DNA of 64,000 bases from JBEISR01 sp044371425 (GTDB taxonomy: Bacteria; Planctomycetota; Planctomycetia; Pirellulales; Pirellulaceae): positions 76,858 to 140,857 of the forward strand of contig JBILTR010000012.1 of NCBI GenBank assembly GCA_044371425.1. The letters run 5' to 3'. Every line of letters begins with the position of its first letter. Within the stretch, counting starts at the first letter, position 1. Under the pieces are notes generated by a model that had not been told where the DNA came from, did no database searches, and saw only the letters and a list, made by a program, of their open reading frames with translations. A program made the position numbers and the translations under genes. Positions 8,143 through 17,056 of this stretch are shown here, one piece after another.

Positions 8143-9276
8143 CTAGGTTCGCGCCAGCGAACGGGAAACTTCCTTCTTCAACCAGCTGATCAGCCGCCAA
8201 GCCCAGATCGACCAGGGCTGTGAGGTGACCAGTGGCACACCACCATGCATCGCAGTCAAATGGGGGCGCGATGCATAGGGGAGCCGAAGATCGATTTTTC
8301 GCCCTAGCAATTCCTCCGACTCCCGAACCGACAACTGCCCAGGCTCTCCGTCCTGATTGGCAAACACCACGATCTGATGCGACTTGACCCCCAAAGAGTC
8401 CAATTGATCCAAAAGACCTTTGGCTTTGGTGAGCGCCACAAACTCACGGCGAGTCACCAACACGAGGCGACTGCATCGCATCGCAGCTTCCCGTAACGCC
8501 GTATGACCGATCTTCCCGAGATCGATGACGATCCAGGGGTGCCTCAGCCGGGCAAACGAAAGGACGCGGCGGACCATGGCATCGGTGATCCCAAAGCAGA
8601 GATTGGCTGCTTGACTGCCCCCCTGAAGCAACGAAAAACCTCGCTGAGTCGGTGCCAAAATTCGACCATAGAGGTTGTCATCCAACTTGGACCAACTGGC
8701 TAAAAGATCGTCCAGCGTGTGGCGAGGCTGAATCCCGAGGTACAAAGAAATGTCGCAGACGCTCTCAAAATCCAAAACCAGACCATTGGCCTGCCATTTG
8801 GCCAGAAGCGTCGCCAGATTCAGCGCGATCGAGGTGCACCCCGCCCCTCCAGATGCACTGATCACACCCCATATCGCTCCGCCAGAGGCTTCCTGAACCG
8901 CCCCCTGGCGTCGTGCGCGAAACCGGCCAACCGTGTCATTCAACCCGTTCTCCAGCTGAAGAACGTCAATATAGTCCTGCACCCCCGACTGCATCGCGCG
9001 AACCACGCTCTTTGCATCATCCGAAGGACCAATAGCGACCAGGTAAGCCGGACTGGTCATCGATAGCTCGCGGAGCATTTGGACACTGCATGCCAAATCC
9101 CCCCCCAACACGGCAAAGAGCAGGGCGGGTGATTCCAGCACGGCGGTGGCAGCAAGTTCCGAAAGGGGGACTACGTGCCGAGCGTCAACACGGATCCCCT
9201 TGTCCACCAACTGCTGCCTCAAAGACGCCGCCAGCGAATCATCATCGCAACCAATCATCGCCAACGGTTCACTCAT
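8143..9276 (-). CDS. tadZ: TadZ/CpaE-like localisation protein with altered Walker A
   Basis: This is a 377-aa protein with a receiver-like N-terminus (1-115) and a MinD/ParA-like domain. The ATG at 9276 is chosen because it overlaps the cpaB stop as ATGA. TadZ/CpaE proteins place the Tad machine at the pole in other bacteria. The expected deviant Walker A (KGGxGKT) reads SGGAGCTS here, lacking both lysines, so nucleotide binding may be weak or absent. The switch region VLDFESVCDISLYLG keeps the acidic residues. Atypical P-loops are known in this family. It lies between cpaB and tadA, as expected. Confidence 0.88.
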   Translation of the reverse strand: MSEPLAMIGCDDDSLAASLRQQLVDKGIRVDARHVVPLSELAATAVLESPALLFAVLGGDLACSVQMLRELSMTSPAYLVAIGPSDDAKSVVRAMQSGVQDYIDVLQLENGLNDTVGRFRARRQGAVQEASGGAIWGVISASGGAGCTSIALNLATLLAKWQANGLVLDFESVCDISLYLGIQPRHTLDDLLASWSKLDDNLYGRILAPTQRGFSLLQGGSQAANLCFGITDAMVRRVLSFARLRHPWIVIDLGKIGHTALREAAMRCSRLVLVTRREFVALTKAKGLLDQLDSLGVKSHQIVVFANQDGEPGQLSVRESEELLGRKIDLRLPYASRPHLTAMHGGVPLVTSQPWSIWAWRLISWLKKEVSRSLART

Positions 9277-10139
9277 CGGCCAGAAGCCCACGAGTGGGAG
9301 AACAGCTGCGAGTCATTGCCACGCAGGAAAAGCATCGGCTTGGCAGAGGCCGGCTTGGCGACCGTCTTCCTGGGCTGTGGCTTGAGCGGGACTGCCGGGG
9401 TAGCTGGCTGATCCAAATCGGTAGTCGGCGCCGCCATTTCGACAATCACGCCAGCAAGCTCTTTGTCGTTCGGATTTCTCAGTCCGATGCTGAGCTGCCC
9501 ATCGGCTCTCGCAGCGTCCAGGATCGCGGCGTCTTTCACCGATACATGGAATGTGACCGAGGTCGACTGAAGCTCTTTCGACTTCTCTTTGTCTTTGTCC
9601 TTCCTCGCGCTTAGCTGATCTCCGATGGCGAACACTTCCACATTGGCCAGGAGAAGCCGACTTGTCGGATTCGATCTGCCGTCCCGCGCCGACTCGTTGA
9701 TGTAGAGGTCGACTCGGTCTCTCGGAAAGATCAATCCGGCCATGGCCGCTGCTGGCGTTTGGAACTGGACGCACATCGCTCGCATCCCCTCTCCAATCAT
9801 GTCAGCCGCAGTCAACGGTTCACCTCGTGGCGCCAACTTCCCATCCAAAACCGGCTCCCCAGCCACCAACTCCTCTCGGCATCGACGCGACGCTGCAGCC
9901 TTCAGGTCGGTGAGCATATGCTTGGTAGCAGCCGACTCCGGCCATTCCGCCCACTCCAGCAGGGTTTCATTCAGCACCCCACCTCGCTCAATCGTCGTCT
10001 TCGGCACTAGGACCCGGACTGTTTTCAACCCAGCCGCACCGCGATTGTTCGCGCCCACCATCCCCTGAGCACCCATGACGGCGATGCCGCCACAGATCAG
10101 AGCAAGAAGGGTTACCACGATGCTCCGAACGTTGAACAT
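9273..10139 (-). CDS. cpaB: CpaB/RcpC-like pilus assembly protein
   Basis: This is a 288-aa protein with an N-terminal membrane helix (SIVVTLLALICGGIAVMGA), then a SAF-type domain (about 40-110: VLVPKTTIERGGVLNETLLEW, GEPVLDGKLA) and the RcpC/CpaB domain (FPRDRVDLYIN, LLLANVEVFAIG). Members sit in the periplasm, anchored to the inner membrane, and are thought to act on pilus passage or the secretin. The C-terminus ends in a Lys/Pro/Ala-rich tail. It follows tadV and overlaps tadZ by four bases. Confidence 0.92.
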   Translation of the reverse strand: MFNVRSIVVTLLALICGGIAVMGAQGMVGANNRGAAGLKTVRVLVPKTTIERGGVLNETLLEWAEWPESAATKHMLTDLKAAASRRCREELVAGEPVLDGKLAPRGEPLTAADMIGEGMRAMCVQFQTPAAAMAGLIFPRDRVDLYINESARDGRSNPTSRLLLANVEVFAIGDQLSARKDKDKEKSKELQSTSVTFHVSVKDAAILDAARADGQLSIGLRNPNDKELAGVIVEMAAPTTDLDQPATPAVPLKPQPRKTVAKPASAKPMLFLRGNDSQLFSHSWASGR

Positions 10140-10178
10140 GCCCTCGACCTCCAGTTGATTCTCCGCCAGTGATGGCGA

Positions 10179-10700
10179 TCAAGAGCACCACCAGAAACCA
10201 GCCATCGCCACAGCGACTAACGGGCCAAAAGGAATCGCCTTCCAACGACGATGCGGATCGCGAATCACCTTCGCCACCCCGGATGCGTCATCCCCTCCAG
10301 CCAATCGAACCAGAAAGGATGTCGCGTTGATGGGTGGACCCAACATCCATATCACCAACGCCCACAACCCCAACAGAACGACTGCCCCAGAGAAAACGTA
10401 AACCACGCCCTCCGGACCGACGATCGACCCGCAACCAGCCAACAACTTGACGTCCCCGGCGCCAAAGCCACCACGAAGGAATGGCAAAAGCCCCAACAGA
10501 AATCCAATCCCAGCACCAGACAGGGCCCAGCTGAAGCCAGTCCAGCCCCAGCGAAACATCGCGACGCCAAGCCCCGCTGCAAGCAACGGCAACGTCCCCG
10601 AATTGGGCAGACGGAAGGAAATTAGGTCGTACACCGAGAGCACCAGGAGCCAAATCGCCAGCAAGGCAATCCCGCCGATTTCCCAGGATATTGCGTTCAC
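10179..10700 (-). CDS. tadV: TadV/CpaA prepilin peptidase (A24 family)
   Basis: This is a 173-aa membrane aspartyl peptidase. The two catalytic aspartates are visible in LSVYDLISFRLPN (near residue 25) and in the GFGAGDVKLL motif (near 80). About five or six membrane helices are present, and there is no N-terminal methylase domain, as usual for TadV/CpaA. It removes the leader of Flp prepilins and TadE-like pseudopilins at the cytoplasmic face of the inner membrane. It lies directly downstream of the three pilin genes and upstream of cpaB. Confidence 0.94.
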   Translation of the reverse strand: MNAISWEIGGIALLAIWLLVLSVYDLISFRLPNSGTLPLLAAGLGVAMFRWGWTGFSWALSGAGIGFLLGLLPFLRGGFGAGDVKLLAGCGSIVGPEGVVYVFSGAVVLLGLWALVIWMLGPPINATSFLVRLAGGDDASGVAKVIRDPHRRWKAIPFGPLVAVAMAGFWWCS

Positions 10701-10777
10701 GACTCCTCCAACTCAAGCAATCGTTACACGCTCTCTCGCCTACACCGCCTCGCTTCCCGACATCCCCCAGGGTGCCG

Positions 10778-10942
10778 TCAGTCAATCTTGTCTTCAATGC
10801 TGTTCATCTGGGTGCTGACCGTGGTACCCAAGGTCGACACTGCGGTGATCGCCACCACCGCAATGAGCACCAACAGCAAGGTGTACTCGACCAAGCTGGC
10901 ACCTTCGTCACGACGCAGAAAACACTTCATACGATTCAACAT
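10778..10942 (-). CDS. flp: Flp pilin, copy 3
   Basis: This 54-aa prepilin was too short for a simple ORF scan but is clear on the minus strand. The leader ends RRDEG, followed by ASLVEYTLLLVLIAVVAITA, with Glu at position 5 of the mature pilin and a hydrophobic helix. It is the major pilin type of Tad pili. It differs from the middle copy in the leader (MKCFLRR versus MKSFLRR) and by a Ser for Asn near the C-terminus (MNSIEDKID). AGGAG lies 8 bp before the ATG at 10942. Confidence 0.92.
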   Translation of the reverse strand: MLNRMKCFLRRDEGASLVEYTLLLVLIAVVAITAVSTLGTTVSTQMNSIEDKID

Positions 10943-11042
10943 GGCATCAACTCCTAGAGATCAAATCACATAAAAAAACCAAGCGATTTCTCATCAACCA
11001 CTCACCGACCAACCACCCTGCCCCGCGACAGCAAGCCAGTTG

Positions 11043-11207
11043 TCAGTCAATCTTGTCTTCGATGTTGTTCATCTGGGTACTGACCGTCGTACCCAAGGTC
11101 GACACCGCGGTGATCGCCACCACCGCAATGAGCACCAACAGCAAGGTGTACTCAACCAAGCTGGCACCTTCGTCACGACGCAGGAAACTCTTCATACGAT
11201 TCAACAT
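11043..11207 (-). CDS. flp: Flp pilin, copy 2
   Basis: This 54-aa prepilin starts at the ATG at 11207. Its leader MLNRMKSFLRRDEG matches copy 3 apart from one residue. The mature part is identical in sequence to copy 1 and differs from copy 3 by one residue. The DNA of the three copies is nearly identical across the mature region, which implies recent duplication or gene conversion. It sits about 100 bp downstream of copy 1 and upstream of copy 3. Confidence 0.93.
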   Translation of the reverse strand: MLNRMKSFLRRDEGASLVEYTLLLVLIAVVAITAVSTLGTTVSTQMNNIEDKID

Positions 11208-11304
11208 GGCATCAACTCCTAAAGATCAGCGCAATTCGTTGCGAACTAGCAAACATCCGCAGGCCACCGACGAGGCGACCCGCCTCCCCCAACCACCCGT
11301 CCAA

Positions 11305-11469
11305 TCAGTCGATCTTGTCTTCGATGTTGTTCATCTGGGTGCTGACCGTCGTACCCAAGGTCGACACCGCAGTGATCGCCACCACCGCAATGAGCACCAA
11401 CAACAGGGTGTACTCAACCAAGCTGGCACCTTCGTCACGACGCAGGAAATTTTTCCAAGCCTTCGACAT
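11305..11469 (-). CDS. flp: Flp pilin, copy 1 (first gene of the locus)
   Basis: This 54-aa prepilin starts at the ATG at 11469, chosen for AAGGAG 6 bp upstream. The leader is different (MSKAWKNFLRRDEG) but the mature part (ASLVEYTLLLVLIAVVAITA and onward to NNIEDKID) is the same as in copy 2. It is the first gene of the minus-strand tad operon and lies about 115 bp downstream of a sigma-54-like element. As in other tad loci it is probably made in excess over the downstream genes. Confidence 0.93.
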   Translation of the reverse strand: MSKAWKNFLRRDEGASLVEYTLLLVLIAVVAITAVSTLGTTVSTQMNNIEDKID

Positions 11470-12107
11470 CGCAAACTCCTTCAGGAACAAAAACAATGAA
11501 AAGAAAAATGATCTTTGCCATCCGGCCCATCACAGCTCGATAACCGAGAACTGCATCCGCTACCGGTCATGCAAGCGGTTCATTGCAAGCTGCGGACCAA
11601 CCGATCGGACAGCGATCGATTTTCAGGACATTTTTCTAAAACTGGTTTTTGAATGAGAAGACGGCTTACCATCTTGCCCATTCTGCAAAGGCATCTGCAC
11701 CCAAGGCATGCCTCCGATACACCGATGCGCAAACCTGTTTACGGCGAAAAATCACGTCCGGAGCAAAATGAGACTGAGACACAGGAAGGTGTAAACGGAG
11801 TCATTTTTCCGATTTGGAATGAGCCATTAGGGGCTGGCTGCGAGATGCCAGGCCGCCGGATGAATCGCTATCGCATCGCACATTCCCCCAGCTTTTTCTG
11901 GCGGTTCCAAGCGGGTCTTGCCCCATTCGTTCGACTCCGAAGACGGGAAGCCGGCGTGTTCTTGCGGAGGTTTACCTTCGAGAAATAGCGATCGCGACGG
12001 TGGCGATTGCCCCATGCATGGCATCGGAGGTTTACAATCAATCTCAGATATTCGGGCGCAAACCGAGATACCACGACGGCCACTGGAAGCGGACCAAAGA
12101 GACAGCT
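11470..12107. other. Divergent intergenic region between pilins and ABC operon
   Basis: About 640 bp separate the minus-strand pilin operon from the plus-strand ABC operon. Short open frames here have no signal, family resemblance or ribosome binding site that I can support. It must hold promoters for both directions. A sigma-54-like element for the pilin operon is at 11584-11600, and I could not pick a convincing promoter for the ABC operon. Confidence 0.5.
11584..11600 (-). promoter_or_regulatory. Sigma-54-like promoter upstream of flp/tad operon
   Basis: On the minus strand the sequence TTGGTCCGCAGCTTGCA has GG and GC at the exact -24/-12 spacing of the YTGGCACGRNNNTTGCW consensus and a perfect TTGCA. 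Three positions between the blocks mismatch. A transcript would start about 104 bases before the first pilin ATG. A chance match of equal quality exists inside a coding region at 44475-44491, so the call rests on position as well as sequence. Confidence 0.45.
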
Positions 12108-12410
12108 ATGAACTCCGCACCATCCCCTTGGACGATCCGACATTTGCTGGCGATGACTGTTTGCGTGGCGGTCGCAATGGCCCTCTTCCAGATGTCCATG
12201 GAGGGAAACAGCTGGGCGTCCTTCGCTTTTCAGGTAATGCTTGCAGCAGTCATCCCCATCGTCGCTCTTGGAGCCATCGGTTTTCTGGCGGCTCTTTTTG
12301 CCGGCCTGGTAGCCCCGCAAGCAAGAGAGGCAGCAAAGCAGTCCCCTTTCGCAGAAGAGCGGCTTCCGGACCAGGTCGTTCACTCCTCAAGACCCGACGT
12401 CGCCGATTAG
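12108..12410 (+). CDS. Small membrane protein, first gene of ABC operon
   Basis: This 100-aa protein has two predicted membrane helices (about 10-28 and 37-66), a short N-terminal cytoplasmic or periplasmic stretch and a charged tail. No family is recognised. The internal ATG at 12108 is preferred over an upstream frame start because the hydrophobic protein begins there. The ribosome binding site is weak (AAGAGA). It is followed after 13 bp by the 689-aa membrane protein, so the two are probably co-transcribed with the ABC transporter genes. Confidence 0.6.
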   Translation: MNSAPSPWTIRHLLAMTVCVAVAMALFQMSMEGNSWASFAFQVMLAAVIPIVALGAIGFLAALFAGLVAPQAREAAKQSPFAEERLPDQVVHSSRPDVAD

Positions 12411-12423
12411 GAAAGGTTGCACT

Positions 12424-14493
12424 ATGGTGCCGGTTGGTTCCACGGTTCGCGGTGGTCGGGCGGTCGGGCATCGCGCCACGCTGGCAGGTCAGTATGCCAG
12501 GATGTGGCACTGCGTTTGGCTGTTGCTGGCTTTTGGAATGCAAGGCCATCTCCATGCACAGCCACCCACCAGCTATGGCATGGCGACAAACGCGTCGAAC
12601 CCCATGCTCATCAGCAACCGCAGACTCGGACCTACCGATGGTCTGGATGTTCTGGTCTACGATAACTCGACGCTGGACCAAGCGGTCTTTGCGGTACAAG
12701 TCAAAAAGTCAGACGGACTTCCGTTCCCCGCCGATATCGAGATGGAGATCGAACTCTACGTCAGCCGGTATGGCCCGCCAGCCACCACCGTGCAGAAGAT
12801 CACTCTTCCCCAGGGAGCGATAGAAAAGTCGATCTCAATTCCAGTTGCCGGACGCAAGTTCACCTGGGCTATCTCCTGTTCGGTGCAGGGCAGAAGACTG
12901 GCAGGCCTTCGAACCGATCGTTGGCAGATGATGCCCAGCGGCAATGCGACACCTCAATTCCAATCCCAACTGCTCGTGCTCGATGCCTCCTGGTGGGACG
13001 CACTGGGATGGGAAGGAGACCCAGCACAACTGGAATCGATGAAACAGGAACTGGAGCGGGGAACCGGTTGGACCAAACCGCTGCAAGAGCTAAAAAGCTT
13101 CAAAGATGCGTCGCTGGAGCCGTGGAGAAAGGTCAATCGGGTTTACATCACCGACTTGGATCAGTGGGTGACAACCCCAACTCGAATTCCTCGAAGGTGG
13201 ATCGACCTAGCCTCCTATCCTCTGGTCGTCCTTTCTCTCTCTTCCTGGGCGATGCTCGACGACCTTCAGCAGAAAGCGATGCGACAGTGGATTCTCTCCG
13301 GAGGACGTTGCATCTTCCTGGGTGCGAGCGATCAGGAGATGCAACTGCTATTTGGAATCGCTCCCCCAACCGACCCGACGAACAAGTGGCAATCGATCGG
13401 TATCGGTTCCGTCGCATGGCTGCCGACGGTAGCCATACCAACGGTGCCAACAGATTCGGATCTGTCCGACGACACCGATCGTACTTGGGCCGAAGTCGAG
13501 GCAATGATCGATCAGACCAATCCGCGACTGATCAATGGGCGTTCCAATTCACCCTCCATCTTGGAGCGATTTGAAGCGCCGATCCCCGTCGATTGGCTGA
13601 TCCCCGGTGTGGGACAGATTCCAGTGCTGGGCTTCGCTGCCTTCATAGGGATTTTTGCAGGACTCATCGGGCCCTGGCTTGCGATTCGCACCAGTCGCAC
13701 CCAAAAACCATACTGGCTCCTTGTTGTTCTGCCGCTGATTTCCCTTTTGTTCACCGCGATGATCGTCGTCTACGCTCTGGGCTATGAAGGCCTGAGCAAT
13801 CGAATTCGCCGCGCCTCGGTGACGTTTGTAGACGCGCAGCATGGAACTGCCTTCAGCTCGGCCTGCGAGACCTTGTTCTGCCCACTGCCGCCCAGGGGTG
13901 GGATCGATTTACCGGACGATGCGATTCTGGAGTACCCGCAGGATTACAACACCTGGCGTGGCAAGGTGATCCGCGAGGAAGGGAAAGATCAACGCGTCGT
14001 CGGTGCGATCCCAACGAGAAACGTCGTATCCCTGTTTCGAAAGCAGCCGGTGGAATGGACCGGTTGGCGCAACCCGACGTCGGATCCTAAGGGGAACATG
14101 ATTCTGGAAAACCCCACCGAGGATCGCTGGGAGAATGTGTGGGTCTGGGATGATTCCGGCAAGGCATGGCACGGAAGCATCGATCCGAAAACCCAAGGAA
14201 CGCTTTCCGAGATCGGACCCGCGGCAGCACTGACCCAACTCGATCAAGCCTGGACTGCCACCAAATCGGCGGGACAGGCTCCGGTCGCCGGGCCTGGGGG
14301 TATGCCTCGAATCGGTGGCGCGGCATGGCTGTCGACCCGCTTCAACCACGCGGTCGACGTGGCGTGGCGACGCGGCAACACGCCACCCCGATCTCAGTTC
14401 GTGATCCAAAGTCGCACGGCGTCACACCTCCCTTCGACCATTGCTCAAAAACATCCCGAACACGACTTTCATCTGGTGGTAGGCCGATGGTAG
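12424..14493 (+). CDS. 689-aa exported/membrane protein linked to an ABC transporter
   Basis: I do not recognise a named family. An N-terminal hydrophobic segment at about 29-45 (WHCVWLLLAFGMQGHLHA) may be a signal peptide. A beta-rich domain follows, then LVLDASWWDALGW and a mixed domain to about residue 370. Two membrane helices lie at about 393-455, and a hydrophilic C-terminal domain of about 230 residues ends the protein. GGAAAGG lies upstream of the ATG at 12424. The gene overlaps the ABC ATPase gene by 7 bp, so I infer it works with that transporter, for example as an accessory or substrate-presenting subunit. Confidence 0.75.
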   Translation: MVPVGSTVRGGRAVGHRATLAGQYARMWHCVWLLLAFGMQGHLHAQPPTSYGMATNASNPMLISNRRLGPTDGLDVLVYDNSTLDQAVFAVQVKKSDGLPFPADIEMEIELYVSRYGPPATTVQKITLPQGAIEKSISIPVAGRKFTWAISCSVQGRRLAGLRTDRWQMMPSGNATPQFQSQLLVLDASWWDALGWEGDPAQLESMKQELERGTGWTKPLQELKSFKDASLEPWRKVNRVYITDLDQWVTTPTRIPRRWIDLASYPLVVLSLSSWAMLDDLQQKAMRQWILSGGRCIFLGASDQEMQLLFGIAPPTDPTNKWQSIGIGSVAWLPTVAIPTVPTDSDLSDDTDRTWAEVEAMIDQTNPRLINGRSNSPSILERFEAPIPVDWLIPGVGQIPVLGFAAFIGIFAGLIGPWLAIRTSRTQKPYWLLVVLPLISLLFTAMIVVYALGYEGLSNRIRRASVTFVDAQHGTAFSSACETLFCPLPPRGGIDLPDDAILEYPQDYNTWRGKVIREEGKDQRVVGAIPTRNVVSLFRKQPVEWTGWRNPTSDPKGNMILENPTEDRWENVWVWDDSGKAWHGSIDPKTQGTLSEIGPAAALTQLDQAWTATKSAGQAPVAGPGGMPRIGGAAWLSTRFNHAVDVAWRRGNTPPRSQFVIQSRTASHLPSTIAQKHPEHDFHLVVGRW

Positions 14494-15443
14494 GACTGCA
14501 CTCTTCCGAACAGCCTGCAATGGAATTGAGGCGACTGCATCGCTTTTTTGGGCCAACGGCCGCCGTTCAGGACGTCACCTTCGATGTCATGCCGGGGCAT
14601 GTCTTTGGGTTTATCGGTCCCAATGGTGCCGGTAAGACCACCACGATGCGCATCCTCGCGACGCTCGATACGCCAACCTACGGCGACGCCTTGGTTCAGG
14701 GGCATAGTGTTGTCAACGACCCGGAACTGGTTCGGCGCGTCATGGGGTTTATGCCCGACGGCTTTGGCACCTACAGCAACATGGACTGTGTCGAGTACCT
14801 CGACTTTTTCGCGAGGGCCTACGGACTGGTCGGTCGGGATCGCACGGGCGCCGTGCGCCAAACCCTGGGCTTCACCGGCTTGGACAAGATTGCATCCAAA
14901 CCGATCCGGGGACTATCCAAGGGGATGCGGCAGCGACTATGCCTGGGACGCGCCCTCATCCATGATCCTGCGGTACTGATCCTCGATGAACCTGCCAACG
15001 GGCTGGATCCCCGAGCCAGAATCGAGCTGCGGCAGATGATTCAGGCCCTAGCCGCCCGTGGCAAAGCCATCCTCGTATCTTCCCACATCCTGACGGAATT
15101 GGCCGAGATGGCCAACGCCGTGGGCATCATCGAGCGAGGACGCTTGCTGGCGGTCGGGCCACTGGAGGATATCCAGAACTCCTTCCGAAGACACTCCAAG
15201 ATCCGCATTCGAACCCACCAGCCTCAACCGGAACTCGCATCCTGGTTGGAAGGACGCCCACAAGTCGACCAAGTCGAGGTCGACAAGGAGTTGGCAACAT
15301 TCGTATTCACAGGGGACGCCCACGAACAAGCTCAATTGGTTCGCGCTTTATGTGATGCCGACTTCCCTCTTCTGGAAGTGATGTCCCAGGAACAATCCCT
15401 GGAAGATCTTTTTATGCAGATCACGACGGGAGCCGTCCAATGA
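14487..15443 (+). CDS. ABC transporter ATP-binding protein
   Basis: This is a 318-aa ATPase starting at the ATG at 14487 inside the end of the previous gene. It has Walker A GPNGAGKTT (about residue 47-55), an ABC signature in the form LSKGMRQRLCLGRAL, Walker B VLILDEPANGLDP, and the switch His in SSHILTE. The subfamily is the CcmA-like group that exports drugs, lipids or polysaccharides, or acts on membrane remodelling. The C-terminal 80 residues form the small domain common in this group. The permease gene follows with an ATGA overlap. The substrate is unknown. Confidence 0.93.
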   Translation: MVGLHSSEQPAMELRRLHRFFGPTAAVQDVTFDVMPGHVFGFIGPNGAGKTTTMRILATLDTPTYGDALVQGHSVVNDPELVRRVMGFMPDGFGTYSNMDCVEYLDFFARAYGLVGRDRTGAVRQTLGFTGLDKIASKPIRGLSKGMRQRLCLGRALIHDPAVLILDEPANGLDPRARIELRQMIQALAARGKAILVSSHILTELAEMANAVGIIERGRLLAVGPLEDIQNSFRRHSKIRIRTHQPQPELASWLEGRPQVDQVEVDKELATFVFTGDAHEQAQLVRALCDADFPLLEVMSQEQSLEDLFMQITTGAVQ

Positions 15444-17056
15444 CAGCGATCAGCCAAGACGATCAACAACTCGATCAACGCAACGTCGCTGCCATGGATC
15501 GGATCCTGGAAGCCCCTTCGCGCTGGGAGCAACTGTTGGCTCAGTGGAGCGATCGGATCAGCCCCATTTTGGTGCGCGAAACGCGACAGCAACTGAAGAG
15601 CCGGCAATTCGTCATCACCTTTTGGGCGGTGTTGATTTTTATCCTGATCTGGACGATCTACGGAATCGCCGAAAACATGCCGGCGATCTATTACGAATCA
15701 ACCGGCCCGTTCATGATGGGTGGGTACTTTGTCCTGTTCCTGCTTCCCACCTGCATCAGCGTCCCACTGGCAGCATACCAGTCGATGGCTGGAGAGATGG
15801 ACGAAGGGACTGGGGATGTCCTAGCGATCTCCACGCTGACTCCCTGGCAGATCGTCGGCGGAAAACTGCTGGCCGCCATGCTCCAGACCTTCCTTTACCT
15901 CGCCACCCTCACGCCTTGTATCGTTTTGACCTACCTTCTCCGTGGACTGTCGATCGAAACGATCTTTGTCATTCTCTTCACCACCATCGTCTTGTCGGGC
16001 GCTACCAGCGCCATTGCAATCTTTCTGGCCAGCACCAATCGCCAGGGCCAACGCCCCGTTATCTCGATGCTAGGTTTGATGCTGATCTGCATTCCCCTGG
16101 CGCTCACCTGGATGGGTTGGGGGATGAGTGCCCTGAACTCCTCGAACTTTTTCTCTTTGGGAAGTGAGTCTTATCGATTCTGGCTGTTCATGCTGCCGAT
16201 TTGGGGCCTGGGACTGGCCTACATGTTCCTGGCCCTCAACACAGCGGCTGCTCAGATCGGTATCTTGGCGGAAAATTATGCGAAACCGATCCGATATTGG
16301 TTGCTCGCCACGCAGTGGGTCTGGCTTTCGCTTGGCATCGCGATCACCATCGCCGGCCAAAGCCTCCAGGGGGAAGCTTGGGCAACCATCCTGATCGTGC
16401 TGGCCTGCCAGTGGCTTGTCGCCGGTAGCCTGATGCTGAGGGAACCTCAGTTCCTGTCGCTGCGCGCCCGTCGATCCCTCGCCCGCTCGCCCCTCCAGCG
16501 GGTCGCATCGGCTTGGCTGAATCCGGGTGGGTCGTGGGGCTACATATTTGTCGTCGTCAGCTTTGGCTCCGCGTTGCTGGTTGTCGAAGCCCATCGCCGA
16601 ATAAGCCTCGTCGCACTGCGTAGTGACGCACAGTTTGACTGGACGATGATCGGTGCTGTTCTGATGGCCTGCCACTTGGTGCTTTACCTTGGACTGGCGA
16701 GGCTTCTTCTGCTGCAAATACAGAAACGAAATCCAAGGATATCCGGCTTCTTGATCGTGATCCTGCTGCTGGCACTGGGTTCCGTCCTCCCCATTTTCAT
16801 CAGCTTGGTGCTCAACGGCTTCAACAACTACTCCTTTGAGCCCTACTCGATCTTCAATCCGATGTGGTCGGTGCTGGAAGCATTCCAGGAAAACTCCGTC
16901 GTGCTTGGCAGTCTGCCTTTATTGATCCTAGCGGCCTTGGCCGTTTTTCTAGCGGTGCTGCGCAACGCGGCCAAGACGTTGCATACGCCTCCCGCCACCC
17001 CCACTTTCGTCCCTCCATCCAAGCCGCCCCAAATCGATCCACTCAAGGATGGCTGA
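15440..17056 (+). CDS. ABC transporter permease (ABC-2 like)
   Basis: This is a 538-aa integral membrane protein with about 12 hydrophobic segments. The first half carries an ABC-2-like arrangement (VRETRQQLKSRQFVITFWAV, then AYQSMAGEMDEGTGDVLAISTLTPWQIVGGKLLAAM), the typical segment that docks on the ATPase. The start overlaps the ATPase stop (ATGA), so the two are made together. The C-terminus is Pro-rich and cytoplasmic. The substrate cannot be told from the sequence. Confidence 0.9.
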   Translation: MTAISQDDQQLDQRNVAAMDRILEAPSRWEQLLAQWSDRISPILVRETRQQLKSRQFVITFWAVLIFILIWTIYGIAENMPAIYYESTGPFMMGGYFVLFLLPTCISVPLAAYQSMAGEMDEGTGDVLAISTLTPWQIVGGKLLAAMLQTFLYLATLTPCIVLTYLLRGLSIETIFVILFTTIVLSGATSAIAIFLASTNRQGQRPVISMLGLMLICIPLALTWMGWGMSALNSSNFFSLGSESYRFWLFMLPIWGLGLAYMFLALNTAAAQIGILAENYAKPIRYWLLATQWVWLSLGIAITIAGQSLQGEAWATILIVLACQWLVAGSLMLREPQFLSLRARRSLARSPLQRVASAWLNPGGSWGYIFVVVSFGSALLVVEAHRRISLVALRSDAQFDWTMIGAVLMACHLVLYLGLARLLLLQIQKRNPRISGFLIVILLLALGSVLPIFISLVLNGFNNYSFEPYSIFNPMWSVLEAFQENSVVLGSLPLLILAALAVFLAVLRNAAKTLHTPPATPTFVPPSKPPQIDPLKDG

